A DNA stretch of 64,000 bases, from assembly GCA_027531145.1 (NCBI GenBank), contig JAPZRF010000016.1:32506-96505 (forward strand). Direction: 5' to 3'. The notes under the pieces are model-generated. The model was not told where the DNA came from, ran no database searches, and worked only from the letters and a program-made list of their open reading frames with translations. Source of the DNA: Brevundimonas sp. GTDB lineage: Bacteria; Pseudomonadota; Alphaproteobacteria; Caulobacterales; Caulobacteraceae. Positions 29,628 through 38,560 of the stretch are shown piece by piece. Position 1 is the stretch's first letter; each line of letters starts with the position of its first letter. Both the position numbers and the translations under genes were made by a program.

Positions 29628-30773
29628 ATGGCCTGGACCGCGATTTCGACCCGTTATGAGACACCGCCACCGATCGTGCGCGGCGGCTGGCTCGACGCCC
29701 TGCGTTTCATCGTCGCCACCCTGATCGTGCTGCACCACTTCCAGGCGGCCGGCCCGTACGCCCTCGCCGAGACCGTGCACCCGGTATTCGAGCGCGGCGG
29801 CTTCCTGCTCACCAATTTCTTCCTGATCGACTCCGGCTATGTACTGATGCGAGTCTACGGTGGCCAGCTGGCCACCGGCCGGATGACCGGGGCCGATTTC
29901 TTCCTGAAGCGCGTGCTGCGCGTGCTCCCGGCCCATCTCATGATGGGTCTGGGACTGGCCGCCCTCGTGCTGGTCGGCGGCGCATTCGGCTTTGCCCCGC
30001 GCAACCCTGAATGGTTCCGCTGGGATCAGCTGCCGGCGCAGCTGACCCTGACCCAATCTCTGGGCGTCCCGGGCGGCCTCGGCTGGAACGCGCCCTCATG
30101 GTCGATCTCGGCCCTGATAGGCTGCTATCTGCTGTTCCCCTGGCTGCTGCAGATCCTCCGCCGACCCGGCCCCTGGACCGCGCTGCTTGGCGTCGCGGCC
30201 CTCTATCTCCTGGCCAATGCCGTGACCTGGGCGCTGCTGGGCTATGCGGTCTACCAGATGCCCCTCGCCTATGGCCTGATCCGCGCCCTGCCGCTGTTCG
30301 TGCTGGGCATGGCGCTGGCAATCGTGTCGGAGCGGGTGTTCATCGCGCCCCGCCTGGCGCGCATCACCCTGCTGTCGGCGGCGATCGGCCTGGCGACGGT
30401 GCAGGCCTTCGACAAGCATGCCCTGCTGTCGCTGCTGTTCATCAGCCTGATCCTTCTGGGTGCCGGGGCCATCCCGGTGCACCGCCCGTCGCGCCTCGTC
30501 GAACGGGCCGCGGTGATGTCCTTCGTCCTGTTCATATCGAACGAGGTCGTACGAATCGCCTGGTTTGGCGCGGCCAATGTCATGATCGCCCGGCTCGGGC
30601 TGTCCGAGACGGTGCAGTGGGGCCTGTGGGCCGCGGGAATTCTGGCTGCCTTCGTTTTCGCTTTCGCCTTCAACGCCCTTGTCGACCAGCCGCTCCAGAC
30701 ATGGATCAAGGACCGGCTGTCGCGGCGGCGGCGTGCACCGGCGGAGCGGCAGGCGGTCTCTCTGGAAAGCTGA
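29628..30773 (+). CDS. Acyltransferase-3 family membrane protein
   Basis: A 381-aa protein with about ten transmembrane helices and the acyltransferase-3 start: a positively charged LDALRFIVATLIVLHHF with the catalytic His in LHHF, then GFLLTNFFLIDSGYVLMR and FFLKRVLRVLP. Such enzymes transfer acyl groups to sugars or lipids at the inner membrane. It lies between fliQ and fliE in the opposite direction and its promoter region is shared with fliQ. ATG at 29628 has AAGGA upstream; GTG at 29610 is the alternative. Target unknown; glycan or surface polysaccharide O-acetylation is plausible. Confidence 0.88.
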   Translation: MAWTAISTRYETPPPIVRGGWLDALRFIVATLIVLHHFQAAGPYALAETVHPVFERGGFLLTNFFLIDSGYVLMRVYGGQLATGRMTGADFFLKRVLRVLPAHLMMGLGLAALVLVGGAFGFAPRNPEWFRWDQLPAQLTLTQSLGVPGGLGWNAPSWSISALIGCYLLFPWLLQILRRPGPWTALLGVAALYLLANAVTWALLGYAVYQMPLAYGLIRALPLFVLGMALAIVSERVFIAPRLARITLLSAAIGLATVQAFDKHALLSLLFISLILLGAGAIPVHRPSRLVERAAVMSFVLFISNEVVRIAWFGAANVMIARLGLSETVQWGLWAAGILAAFVFAFAFNALVDQPLQTWIKDRLSRRRRAPAERQAVSLES

Positions 30774-30785
30774 ACTGCGCCGCCT

Positions 30786-31091
30786 TCAGATCGGCATACG
30801 CATGATTTCCTGGTAGGCTTGGATTACCTGGTCGCGTACCGCCATCACGGTTTCCAGCGAGGCCTCGGCCGAAGCCACGGCGGTCACCACGTCGATCAGC
30901 TCGGCCCGCCCCTGCACGGCCATGCTCATCTGCTGCTCGGCCTGGCGCGACTGGTTGACCGCATTGGTGATGACGCCGTCCAGCAGTTCAGCGAAGCCGG
31001 GACCGCCCTGCACCTCGCCGGGACCCCCGGCGGGTCCGGTCGCGCCCGTTGCCGCCGCCTGGTAGGCCTTGATTGCCGCCATCGGACTCAT
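30786..31091 (-). CDS. fliE: Flagellar hook-basal body protein FliE
   Basis: A 101-aa protein joining the MS ring to the rod. The C-terminal half is typical: DVVTAVASAEASLETVMAVR and VIQAYQEIMRMPI. A glycine-rich N-terminal part is variable in the family. It is the last gene of flgB-flgC-fliE, 11 bp after flgC. Confidence 0.95.
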   Translation of the reverse strand: MSPMAAIKAYQAAATGATGPAGGPGEVQGGPGFAELLDGVITNAVNQSRQAEQQMSMAVQGRAELIDVVTAVASAEASLETVMAVRDQVIQAYQEIMRMPI

Positions 31092-31102
31092 GGGTCAGCT
31101 CC

Positions 31103-31522
31103 TCACCGCTTCAGCAGGTCGAGGGTGCGCTGTTCCATGGCGCGCGCCGTCTCGATGACGTTCAGATTGGCCTCGTAGGCACGCTGGGCCTCGCGCATGT
31201 CCATGCTCTCGATCAGGGTGTTGACGTTGGGCCGCAGGACATAGCCCTCGGCGTTGGCCGCCGGGTGCTGGGGATCGTACTCGAGCCGGAAGTCGCCGGG
31301 ATCGTCGCGCACCTGGGTCAGGGCCACGCCGGTCGCCCCGTCCAGCTCGCGCGCCTGGAATACCGGCACCCGCCGGCGATAGGGCTCTCCGCCGGGCTGC
31401 AGCGCCGTGGACTCGGCGTTGGCGATGTTCTCCGCGATGACCCGCATGCGCGACTGCTGGGCCCGCAGCGCCGTCGCGGCGGCGACCATGGCCGGATTCC
31501 GGGGGGCGACGGGATCGCTCAT
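31103..31522 (-). CDS. flgC: Flagellar proximal rod protein FlgC
   Basis: A 139-aa rod protein exported by the flagellar system. It has the N-terminal rod motif MRVIAENIANAESTA, the middle PYRRRVPVFQ and the C-terminal DMREAQRAYEANLNVIETA that form the D0 coiled coil. It sits 22 bp after flgB. Confidence 0.96.
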   Translation of the reverse strand: MSDPVAPRNPAMVAAATALRAQQSRMRVIAENIANAESTALQPGGEPYRRRVPVFQARELDGATGVALTQVRDDPGDFRLEYDPQHPAANAEGYVLRPNVNTLIESMDMREAQRAYEANLNVIETARAMEQRTLDLLKR

Positions 31523-31544
31523 TCAGGTCTCTCCTGTGCCGGGA

Positions 31545-31952
31545 TCAGCGGCCTGGCGGGCGCGCAGCCAGCCGGACCATCTGCATGGACTTCTGGTAGA
31601 AGCTGATAGCCGCATCATAGGCCAAGCGGCTCTCGGCCATCTTCAGCATCTGCTCCTCGACCACCACCGAGTTGCCGTCGAGCGTGGTTTCGGAGTCCGG
31701 CGTCGTGCGCGCCTCGAAACGCCCCGGGCCACGATTGGGCTGGGTCATATGGGTCGAGGTCGTGCGCGCCATCTGCAGGCCGCCCGCGGTCTGCAGCGCC
31801 CGGGCGAAGTCACTTGGCGCACGCAGGTCCCGCGCCGAATAGCCCGGCGTGTCGGCGTTGGCGACGTTCTCGGCGATCACGCGCTGGCGCTGGTCCAGCC
31901 ACGACAGCCGACCCCGGAGCGCCTGCATCAGCGGCAGATCGTTGACGCTCAT
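31545..31952 (-). CDS. flgB: Flagellar proximal rod protein FlgB
   Basis: A 135-aa rod protein with the N-terminal QRVIAENVANADTPGYSARD and a C-terminal helix (LAYDAAISFYQKSMQMVRLA). ATG at 31952 is preferred over one 18 bp upstream because GGAAGGA lies at the right distance. First gene of flgB-flgC-fliE, with a CtrA-like promoter block just upstream. Confidence 0.95.
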   Translation of the reverse strand: MSVNDLPLMQALRGRLSWLDQRQRVIAENVANADTPGYSARDLRAPSDFARALQTAGGLQMARTTSTHMTQPNRGPGRFEARTTPDSETTLDGNSVVVEEQMLKMAESRLAYDAAISFYQKSMQMVRLAARPPGR

Positions 31953-31989
31953 CCCGCGGTCCTTCCGCATCCTGCCCGATGCAGGTCCG

Positions 31990-32027
31990 GGCAGAAACTG
32001 CCGGGGCCATGGTTAACAGCCGGTTAT
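31990..32027 (-). promoter_or_regulatory. CtrA-like flagellar promoter block upstream of flgB
   Basis: Contains the palindrome GGCAGAAACTGCC, GGGGCC and GTTAACAG, then TTAA-N7-TTAT at 32013-32027, one base off the CtrA consensus. It matches the fliQ upstream block (29541-29570) with two differences over 30 bp. Further GTTAAC sites at 32039-32057 face fliO. Confidence 0.72.
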
Positions 32028-32086
32028 CTCAACGCGGCGTTAACCGTCCCCGTTAACACTCGGGTCCTCATCCACCGGGCCACCCG

Positions 32087-32356
32087 ATGCAGCTTCTCGA
32101 TTTCATTCGCGCCGCCTTCGGCCTCGCCTTCACCCTCGGGCTGATCGGGCTGGTGGCGTGGGGCGCGCGTCGCTACGCGCCGCAACTGCTCGCACGGCTG
32201 CAGGCACCGCGCGGCGAACGCCGGCTGCAGGTGGTCGAGACCCTCGTCCTCGATCCCGCGCGCCGCCTCGTGCTGGTGCGGGTCGATTCCGAGGAAAGGC
32301 TGCTCCTGCTGGGCGAGGGCCGGGAGCTGATCGAGCCGCGGGGACCGGGCAAATGA
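32087..32356 (+). CDS. fliO: Flagellar biosynthesis protein FliO
   Basis: An 89-aa protein with an N-terminal transmembrane helix (about 8-28) followed by the conserved cytoplasmic FliO part RRLQVVETLVLDPARRLVLVRVDSEERLLLL. FliO stabilises FliP during gate assembly. The stop overlaps the fliP start by 4 bp. Being divergent from flgB it may use the same CtrA-rich region. Confidence 0.93.
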   Translation: MQLLDFIRAAFGLAFTLGLIGLVAWGARRYAPQLLARLQAPRGERRLQVVETLVLDPARRLVLVRVDSEERLLLLGEGRELIEPRGPGK

Positions 32357-33198
32357 CGGCAAGTTCCGTCACGCGCCGCCAGAGCGGGAAATCCGGGCTC
32401 CTCGCCCCGCCCACCCGGGCCGAGCTGAAGCGCGCCGCCCTGCTGTCGCTGATCGTGACCGCCCTGTGCCTCGCCTGGCCCATCGCCGCCCTGGCCCAGG
32501 CCGCCGGCGGCAGCGGCTCCGCCCTGAACATCGACCTAGGTACCGGTGCCGGGCTGACCGAGCGGGTCGTGCAGCTGGTCGGCCTGATTACCGTCCTGTC
32601 GCTGGCACCGTCGATCGTCATCATGACCACCAGCTTCGTGCGCATCATCGTGGTGCTCTCGCTGCTGCGGACCGCGCTCGGCCTGCAGCAGTCGCCGCCC
32701 AATGCAGTGCTGGTATCCCTGGCCCTGTTCCTGTCGGCCATCGTCATGGCACCGACATGGCAGGACGCCTATGATTCGGGCATCCGCCCCCTGCTTGACC
32801 AGCAGATGGAACTGCCGCAGGCGTTCGATGCGGCATCAGAGCCGGTAAAGACCTTCATGCTCTCCCAGGTGGAGCCCGGGGACCTCGGACTGTTCGTCCG
32901 GCTGAGCCGCATCGAGGCCCCGGAGAACGTCCAGGACCTGCCCCTGCGGACCGTCATTCCGGCCTTCATGATCAGCGAGCTGAAGCGGGCCTTCACGATC
33001 GGATTTCTTCTTTTCGTTCCGTTTCTTGTGATCGATCTGGTGGTCGCCAGCGTGCTCATGTCGATGGGCATGATGATGCTGCCGCCGGTGATCATTTCGC
33101 TGCCGTTCAAGCTCATCTTCTTCGTCCTGGTGGACGGCTGGCGGCTCGTCGCCGGAAGCCTCGTCGAAAGCTTCCAGTCGGCCTCGGGAAGCGGCTGA
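32353..33198 (+). CDS. fliP: Flagellar export gate protein FliP
   Basis: A 281-aa membrane protein of the FliPQR gate with a cleavable N-terminal signal sequence (LIVTALCLAWPIAALAQA). The conserved parts are LAPSIVIMTTSFVRIIVVLS, the periplasmic loop starting at ALGLQQSPPNAVLVSLALFL and the C-terminal AFTIGFLLFVPFLVIDLVVA and MGMMMLPPVIISLPFKLI. It overlaps fliO and is followed by the HU gene. Confidence 0.96.
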   Translation: MTASSVTRRQSGKSGLLAPPTRAELKRAALLSLIVTALCLAWPIAALAQAAGGSGSALNIDLGTGAGLTERVVQLVGLITVLSLAPSIVIMTTSFVRIIVVLSLLRTALGLQQSPPNAVLVSLALFLSAIVMAPTWQDAYDSGIRPLLDQQMELPQAFDAASEPVKTFMLSQVEPGDLGLFVRLSRIEAPENVQDLPLRTVIPAFMISELKRAFTIGFLLFVPFLVIDLVVASVLMSMGMMMLPPVIISLPFKLIFFVLVDGWRLVAGSLVESFQSASGSG

Positions 33199-33312
33199 AT
33201 CCCCGGTCCGCGCGGGCGTCTTCGGCGCTGCAGCTTGCCAAGGCGGGGGAAACGCGTGTTGATCGGTCGGCCTTCGCCCGGATTCGGGCGACCAGAAACG
33301 GAAACGACCCAA

Positions 33313-33591
33313 ATGACCACTCAAGCTGAACTGATCGCCGCCGTCGCCAAGGAAGCCGGCGTGTCGCAGGCCGACGCCGGCCGCGTGCTGGCCGCGATCG
33401 TAGACAACATCCACAAGAGCCTGAAGTCTGGCGGCGAAGTTCGCATCTCGAACCTCGGCGTGTTCGACACCGCCGCGCGCGCCGCCCGCGAGGGCCGCAA
33501 CCCGGCCACCGGCGCGACGATCAAGATCCCGGCCTCGAAGGCCGTGCGCTTCCGCGTCTCCAAGCCGCTCAAGGACGCCGTCAACGGCTGA
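33313..33591 (+). CDS. hup: DNA-binding protein HU
   Basis: A 92-aa nucleoid protein. It shows the HU pattern: helices around TTQAELIAAVAKEAGVSQAD, the strand GGEVRISNLGVFDTAAR and the DNA-contacting arm with REGRNPATGATIKIPASKA. ATG at 33313 gives the family length; upstream in-frame codons add a non-conserved basic leader. It follows fliP by 114 bp and has its own strong terminator downstream. Confidence 0.95.
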   Translation: MTTQAELIAAVAKEAGVSQADAGRVLAAIVDNIHKSLKSGGEVRISNLGVFDTAARAAREGRNPATGATIKIPASKAVRFRVSKPLKDAVNG

Positions 33592-33628
33592 TCCTGCGCA
33601 GGAGGCGCGACTTCCCGCCTGATAACCC

Positions 33629-36562
33629 TCAGGTTCCCGCAGCGGCGGCCTGACGAGCCGGGGCCGGCGCCGTAGCGCCGGCCCCGGTTTGCGTTCCGGC
33701 AGCCGGTGCAGCCGCCCCGCCCTGGGCCACAGCCTGCTGCTGCCGGAAGCGGGTCTTCATCTCCCCGACCCAACCGGTAAAGGTATCCAGCCGCGCGGCC
33801 ATGGCTGCGAAATCTCCCGCCGGAACCGGCTCGTCGCCGATCGCGAGAGCCACGCGCAGGGCCGCGCGATTGCGGGCCCTCTCGACGAACGGGCCGTAGT
33901 TGGTCGACAGGCGGCGCAGTCCGGCGGCGTCTCCGCCCAGCGAATAGCCGACGCCAGCCCGCAGCAGCCGGCTTTCATCCGCGGCATCCAGACGGCCCCC
34001 GGCGCGCCAGCGGTCGCCCAGCCGGCGCTCGTACAATCCCGCCGCCTCGGCGTACCTCTCCTGTTTCCACAGGACGTCGCCGCGCACGTCATCGGCCGCC
34101 GGATCGCGCGCGTCGCCGAGCACCTCCAGGGCGTGATCGTAGCGGCCGAGGCTCATCAACGCCCGGGCCTCGACCGCACGCCGCTCAGCGTTGAGGGCTC
34201 CGGGCAGCAGGGTCGTGCGCGAGGCCCAGACCGTTTGCAGCGCCTTCTCCGCCTCGCGGTTCATCAGATAGATGGTGGCCAGATCCGTCGCGACCTGGGC
34301 CTTGGCCACGCCGTCGAGGCGCTGGTCGACCTGGTACTGCAGCAGCTCCGCCGCGGGGCCCAACAGATCGACGGACACCAGGCGCCGCGACAGGCGCCGG
34401 ACCATGTCGTCGCCCTCGGCCCCCACCGGGGTCAGCTCGCGGAAATCGTAGAACAGAGCCAGGGCCTGGATCGGCTGCAGGCCATCCGCGGCCCCCTCGA
34501 TGAACAGGGTTCGGAAGGCCGCCGCCAGGTCCTGCTGTACCGCCGCCGCCTCGGGCAGTCTGCTCAGACGGCCGGTTCCGGCCTTGAGGGTCGCCATCCC
34601 CTCGCGATACAGCCCCTGCGACAGGTAGATCTGGCCCAGCGTCCGGATCAGCTGAAGCTCGGTCGCGTCGCCGCGCCAGCGCCATTTCAGGGGCTCCAGC
34701 CGCCGCGCCGCCTCGATCGCATCGATCTCGCCCTTGGCCAGCTCGATGCGCACGGCGGCAAGTTTCGCGGGCGTCGACAGGCCGTCCAACGGTGCCCGGC
34801 CCACAGCCTTGTAGACCGCCAGCGCGCGGGCGCGCTCGCCCTTGAGCTCGAACCATTTGGCCTGGATCAGGCGCGCCGCCAGCTGATCCTCGGGGGGTAT
34901 GTCCTGGGCGAAGGCATAGGACAGCAGGGCCCAGGCTGTCTCGAGGTCGCCGGTCTCAGCCGCCGCGAGGGCGTGCGCGGCGGCGAAGCGGGCCCGCCAG
35001 ACCGGCGGGAAGGCGTCGATGGTCGCCGCGCCGGCGGCGAACTCCCGCCGGGCCGTCTCCCAGTCCGCCTGGTTGGCAGCTATGTAGCCGCGCCAGACCC
35101 GGGCGGAGGGATCGCTCGCCAGACCGCCGGCGGCGAAGTCGGCGCTCGCCTCCTCCAGCCGGCCAACCGAGGCCTTGGCCGCGCCGCGCAGGCCGCGTAA
35201 CTCCGGCTCGCCGGACAGGCCGGGCTGCGACGCCAGGGCGTTCAGCACCCCGATCGCCTCGAAGCCGAGGTCCTTGGCCAGCAGGAAGCGCGCGAAGGCC
35301 AGTCGCGCCTCGATCGGGGTCCGGCCGTTCTCGGCCGAGGCGATTTCCTCCTCGAGCGCCGCCGCCTGCAGGGCGCGGTGCCGGGCCAGGAAGCCGTCCT
35401 CGCCCACCTCGGCCCAACGCTCCAGGATCAGCGCCGGATAGTCGGCCCGGCGCGGCGCGGTTGCGTCCGTGGCCTCGGCGGTCTCCAGCGCGGCCGAGGG
35501 CGGCGACAGGACAAGCCCGCCCGGGCGGCCGATGCGCACCAGATCGCCTTCGACCTGGAGAGTCAGGTCGTCGACGACGGTCTCTATGGCGAGGCCCTGG
35601 GCCGTGTCCGGCAGGGTCAGCTCGCGGGTCCGCCGCGACGCGTCCAAACCCTTGGCCGGGCCGCGCGCGGGGATGACGGCGAAGCGGTCACCGACCAGCG
35701 GATCGGTCAACCAGATGGCGCGGGTGGCACCCGGCATCTGGGCCACCAGTTCGGTCGGTCCGGAGTCATCCTCACGGGCAACGGCCACGCCACCGCGGCC
35801 GGTCGGGAGGCCGCCGATCGAGACGACCCAGCCGCTGCCCTCATCGCGCGCGGACACCGGCAGGGCGGCAGGCGCAGCGATGCGCACCACGACGTAATCC
35901 GGTCCGGCGGCCCAGCGCAGGTCCGTGGCCGGACCGAGATCAAGGTCGCGCGGGACCTCCAGCCGGCCGGGCGCATCGAACACCACCCAGACAGCCTCGC
36001 CCCGGCGGAAGATCGCCGCCGGCACCGGATTGCCGAAACCGAAGCCGATGTCCAGCCGGTCGCCATAGACTTGGGCACGCACCACGGCCGAGGCGGCGAC
36101 GGACGCCTCGCCCGCGGCCGGTGCCGGGGCCTGCCCGGGCGCGTAGAGGTTCAGCCACACCACCCCGTCAGCGCTGCCGGTACGGACGTCGGCACCCGGC
36201 TTCAGCGTCATGAGGATCTCGGTGCCTCCACGGACCAAGCGGGTCTGGACCTCCTCGATTGCCGGCGGCGGATCCAGCCGCAGACGAGACAGGTCAGGTG
36301 CGGCCGTCGTGCCTAACCGCACCACCACGGTGCTGCCCTCGCGGCGCACCCGGGCGCGCGCGCCCACGACGCCGGCGAACTCGAGGCGGGCAAAGGCGTC
36401 GCTCTGGCCGAGGCGGATGGCCAGCGGCTCGAGGACGGGTTCGTCGGCTTCCTGGGCGAGCGCTGCCGTCAGCGGGGTCAGCGGCGCGAAGGCGGCAGCA
36501 GCCGCCGCCGTCAGGGCGACGGCGGCCTTCAGCACGTGTGGTCTGGACCGGGGAGCGGACAT
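33629..36562 (-). CDS. Large exported TPR-like repeat protein
   Basis: A 977-aa protein with a signal peptide (residues 1-37, ending ALAQEA). Residues about 45-290 form repeated beta-rich segments (LAIRLGQSDAFARLEFAG, WLNLYAPG, WVVFDAPGRLEVPRDL) that resemble AMIN-like cell-wall-associated modules. From about 370 onward it is an alpha-helical solenoid with degenerate tetratricopeptide repeats (ATIYLMNREAEKALQTVW, ALMSLGRYDHALEVLGDA). The tail is Ala/Pro/Gly/Thr-rich low complexity. It is probably periplasmic. No specific function can be assigned; closeness to the flagellar cluster is only suggestive. Confidence 0.8.
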   Translation of the reverse strand: MSAPRSRPHVLKAAVALTAAAAAAFAPLTPLTAALAQEADEPVLEPLAIRLGQSDAFARLEFAGVVGARARVRREGSTVVVRLGTTAAPDLSRLRLDPPPAIEEVQTRLVRGGTEILMTLKPGADVRTGSADGVVWLNLYAPGQAPAPAAGEASVAASAVVRAQVYGDRLDIGFGFGNPVPAAIFRRGEAVWVVFDAPGRLEVPRDLDLGPATDLRWAAGPDYVVVRIAAPAALPVSARDEGSGWVVSIGGLPTGRGGVAVAREDDSGPTELVAQMPGATRAIWLTDPLVGDRFAVIPARGPAKGLDASRRTRELTLPDTAQGLAIETVVDDLTLQVEGDLVRIGRPGGLVLSPPSAALETAEATDATAPRRADYPALILERWAEVGEDGFLARHRALQAAALEEEIASAENGRTPIEARLAFARFLLAKDLGFEAIGVLNALASQPGLSGEPELRGLRGAAKASVGRLEEASADFAAGGLASDPSARVWRGYIAANQADWETARREFAAGAATIDAFPPVWRARFAAAHALAAAETGDLETAWALLSYAFAQDIPPEDQLAARLIQAKWFELKGERARALAVYKAVGRAPLDGLSTPAKLAAVRIELAKGEIDAIEAARRLEPLKWRWRGDATELQLIRTLGQIYLSQGLYREGMATLKAGTGRLSRLPEAAAVQQDLAAAFRTLFIEGAADGLQPIQALALFYDFRELTPVGAEGDDMVRRLSRRLVSVDLLGPAAELLQYQVDQRLDGVAKAQVATDLATIYLMNREAEKALQTVWASRTTLLPGALNAERRAVEARALMSLGRYDHALEVLGDARDPAADDVRGDVLWKQERYAEAAGLYERRLGDRWRAGGRLDAADESRLLRAGVGYSLGGDAAGLRRLSTNYGPFVERARNRAALRVALAIGDEPVPAGDFAAMAARLDTFTGWVGEMKTRFRQQQAVAQGGAAAPAAGTQTGAGATAPAPARQAAAAGT
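33658..33690 (+). terminator. Intrinsic terminator after hup
   Basis: A perfect 13-bp stem CCGGGGCCGGCGC / GCGCCGGCCCCGG with loop CGTA, followed by TTT. It lies about 70 bp downstream of the HU stop and inside the last codons of the convergent repeat-protein gene. Confidence 0.7.
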
Positions 36563-36647
36563 GTCGCCGCGACCTTGACCGAGGTCGGTTGCGCCGCAGT
36601 TAACGCTTGATGACCGCGCCCGCAGGTCGCAGGCCGCACACCACGTG

Positions 36648-36791
36648 TCAGTCCCTCGGCGGCTTCGGCGGTTTCAGCGGCTCGAAAGCCCTGGACGGCG
36701 TCGAGTGGGGATAGGGCGATCGCACGAGCAGTCCGCCGAGCATGGCGAAGGACACCATGGCGTGCTGCAGTCTTTTCTCACGGTCGTCCAT
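36648..36791 (-). CDS. Small 47-aa hypothetical protein
   Basis: A short frame that is easily missed. It starts with ATG at 36791, has AGGAGA six bases upstream, and encodes MDDREKRLQHAMVSFAMLGG, a short hydrophobic-polar stretch and a proline-rich C-terminus (PLKPPKPPRD). The ribosome site and the native-looking codon use argue that it is real. No family is recognised. Confidence 0.5.
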   Translation of the reverse strand: MDDREKRLQHAMVSFAMLGGLLVRSPYPHSTPSRAFEPLKPPKPPRD

Positions 36792-36941
36792 AAGCGTCTC
36801 CTGTCTGGAACGATGAGAGGAGACACGGCGTGCTTCCAGGGGATCTAACCCTCATAGTCGTTTCGCGTCGGAGTCTAGAATGCCTCTCGACGCAAGCGAT
36901 TGCAAGTTTTTTGATCCGGTTTCGGAGGGTATTTTTTCTTT

Positions 36942-37136
36942 ATGTCACACATCCCCTCAATCCCGACCCCTTGCATCAAGGTCTGCACCGTCGACGGTGC
37001 CTCGGGCCTGTGCCTCGGCTGTCTTCGCACGCTTGGCGAGATCGCCGGTTGGGCTAAGCTGGATGACGCGACGCGCGACAACATTCTCGCCGATCTGCCT
37101 GGCCGGCGCGACCGGCTGCCGGAGGCGTTCCGCTGA
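36942..37136 (+). CDS. DUF1289 domain protein
   Basis: A 64-aa protein with the DUF1289 four-cysteine signature: [20 protein letters not shown] followed by EIAGWAKL. These small proteins probably bind zinc or an iron-sulfur centre; their role is unknown. The first ATG gives the family length. Confidence 0.93.
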   Translation: MSHIPSIPTPCIKVCTVDGASGLCLGCLRTLGEIAGWAKLDDATRDNILADLPGRRDRLPEAFR

Positions 37137-37255
37137 CCGGAGGCCTTAAGCGACGCTAACCAAAGCCTTTGACCATTTCCGTTGACCGGACGCGAACAGG
37201 CCTTGGGCTAGAAGATGGAGGATCGCAGAAACGCGGTCGTGTCCGCGTGAGGCCC

Positions 37256-37726
37256 ATGCCCGTTCGCCGCCAGTCGCTCATTGTCGTCGGCGTCGCCACC
37301 GCCGCCGCCGTGCTCACCGCCGGCTGGATGCGAGAGCTCGACACGCCGGCCGCCTCCGGCGCAGTTGCCGAGGCACCCAAGGCGGCCGACGGGCACTTCT
37401 GGGCTGACGGCGTCATCGACGGGCATCCCATCCGCCTGATGGTCGATACCGGCGCCAGTCTCGTGGCCCTGACCGCCGCCGATGCGGCCCGCCTCGGCGT
37501 GGCTCCCACCCCCGAGGCCTATGTCCAGCGCGTGCGCACCGCCAGCGGCGAGACCCGCGCGGCCCCGGTGCGCCTCGCGAAAGTCGCCATCGGCGCGGTA
37601 ATGCTGGAAGATGTCGAGGCCCTGGTCGTGGCCGACGGCCTGCCCCACTCCCTGCTGGGCATGAGCTATCTCGGCCGGCTCACGGCCTTCGAGGCGCGGC
37701 AGGACGCACTCATCCTGCGCCCCTGA
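37256..37726 (+). CDS. Retropepsin-like aspartic protease (clan AA, TIGR02281 type)
   Basis: A 156-aa protein with an N-terminal hydrophobic segment (SLIVVGVATAAAVLTAGW) and a single retropepsin half: the active-site motif MVDTGASLVALT with Asp64, and LLGMSYLGRL near the end. Such bacterial proteases act as dimers at the membrane. The start at 37256 is chosen to begin just before the hydrophobic segment; an upstream start at 37169 is possible. It is convergent with the TauE gene. Confidence 0.9.
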   Translation: MPVRRQSLIVVGVATAAAVLTAGWMRELDTPAASGAVAEAPKAADGHFWADGVIDGHPIRLMVDTGASLVALTAADAARLGVAPTPEAYVQRVRTASGETRAAPVRLAKVAIGAVMLEDVEALVVADGLPHSLLGMSYLGRLTAFEARQDALILRP

Positions 37727-37738
37727 AGCCTGGCGCCT

Positions 37739-38560
37739 TCAGAGTGCCTTGAGCGCCACCGACAGGGCTGTGAGGGCGAGGAACAGGGCGAAGGCCCGAC
37801 GAAGGGCTCGCTTCGGCAGCCGGTGGGCCAGCCGGGCACCCCATGGGGCCACGGCCGTGGTCAACGCTCCCATCAGCAGCACCGCCGGCAAATTGACATA
37901 GCCCAACGACAGAGGCGGCCGGCCGTCTGCGCTCCAGCCGGCCACGATGAAGCCCAGCGCCGCCGGCACACCGATGGCAAGGCCGAAGCCGGAGGCTGTC
38001 GCCACGGCCTGATGGATCGGCCGGCCGCACAGGGTCATGACCATCCCGCCCAGTGACCCGCCGCCGACCCCCATCATGGCCGAGAGCCCCCCGATCGCCG
38101 TGCCGAGGCCGCGCCGGCCCCAGCCGTCCGGCAGGTCGCGCGCCAGGGTGAGCCGCTCGGGCAGCAGGCCCATCTGGACCGCTACCACCGCGAGGCTGAC
38201 GCCAAAGACGATCCCGAGCGCCGCCTGCGACGCGATTCCCGCCAGGCCCGCGCCCAGCAGCGCCCCACCTGCCACCCACGGCGTCCAGCGCCGCAGCACG
38301 CGCTCATCCACCGCCCCGTGCGCCCTGTGCGCCCGCAACGACCGCCAGGAGGTGGCGATGATCACCGCCAGCGAGCTGCCGACAGCCACGTGCAGATTGG
38401 CCTCGCCGCCGAGGCCGAGCACGGCGAAGGCATAGAAAAGGGCCGGTACAATCACCGTGCCGCCGCCGACCCCGAACAGCCCGGCCACCAGCCCGGCCAA
38501 GACGCCCGCTCCGGCCAGGGCAGCGATCAACAGCGCCAGCTCGCCGATGGGCGGGATCAC
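37739..38560 (-). CDS. TauE/SafE family exporter
   Basis: A 273-aa membrane protein with about eight helices and the family's two glycine-rich motifs: GLVAGLFGVGGGTVIVPALF near the N-terminus and MMGVGGGSLGG in the middle. These proteins are thought to export sulfite or organosulfonates; the substrate here is unknown. The GTG at 38560 overlaps the dusA stop, so it is cotranscribed with dusA. Confidence 0.9.
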   Translation of the reverse strand: MIPPIGELALLIAALAGAGVLAGLVAGLFGVGGGTVIVPALFYAFAVLGLGGEANLHVAVGSSLAVIIATSWRSLRAHRAHGAVDERVLRRWTPWVAGGALLGAGLAGIASQAALGIVFGVSLAVVAVQMGLLPERLTLARDLPDGWGRRGLGTAIGGLSAMMGVGGGSLGGMVMTLCGRPIHQAVATASGFGLAIGVPAALGFIVAGWSADGRPPLSLGYVNLPAVLLMGALTTAVAPWGARLAHRLPKRALRRAFALFLALTALSVALKAL

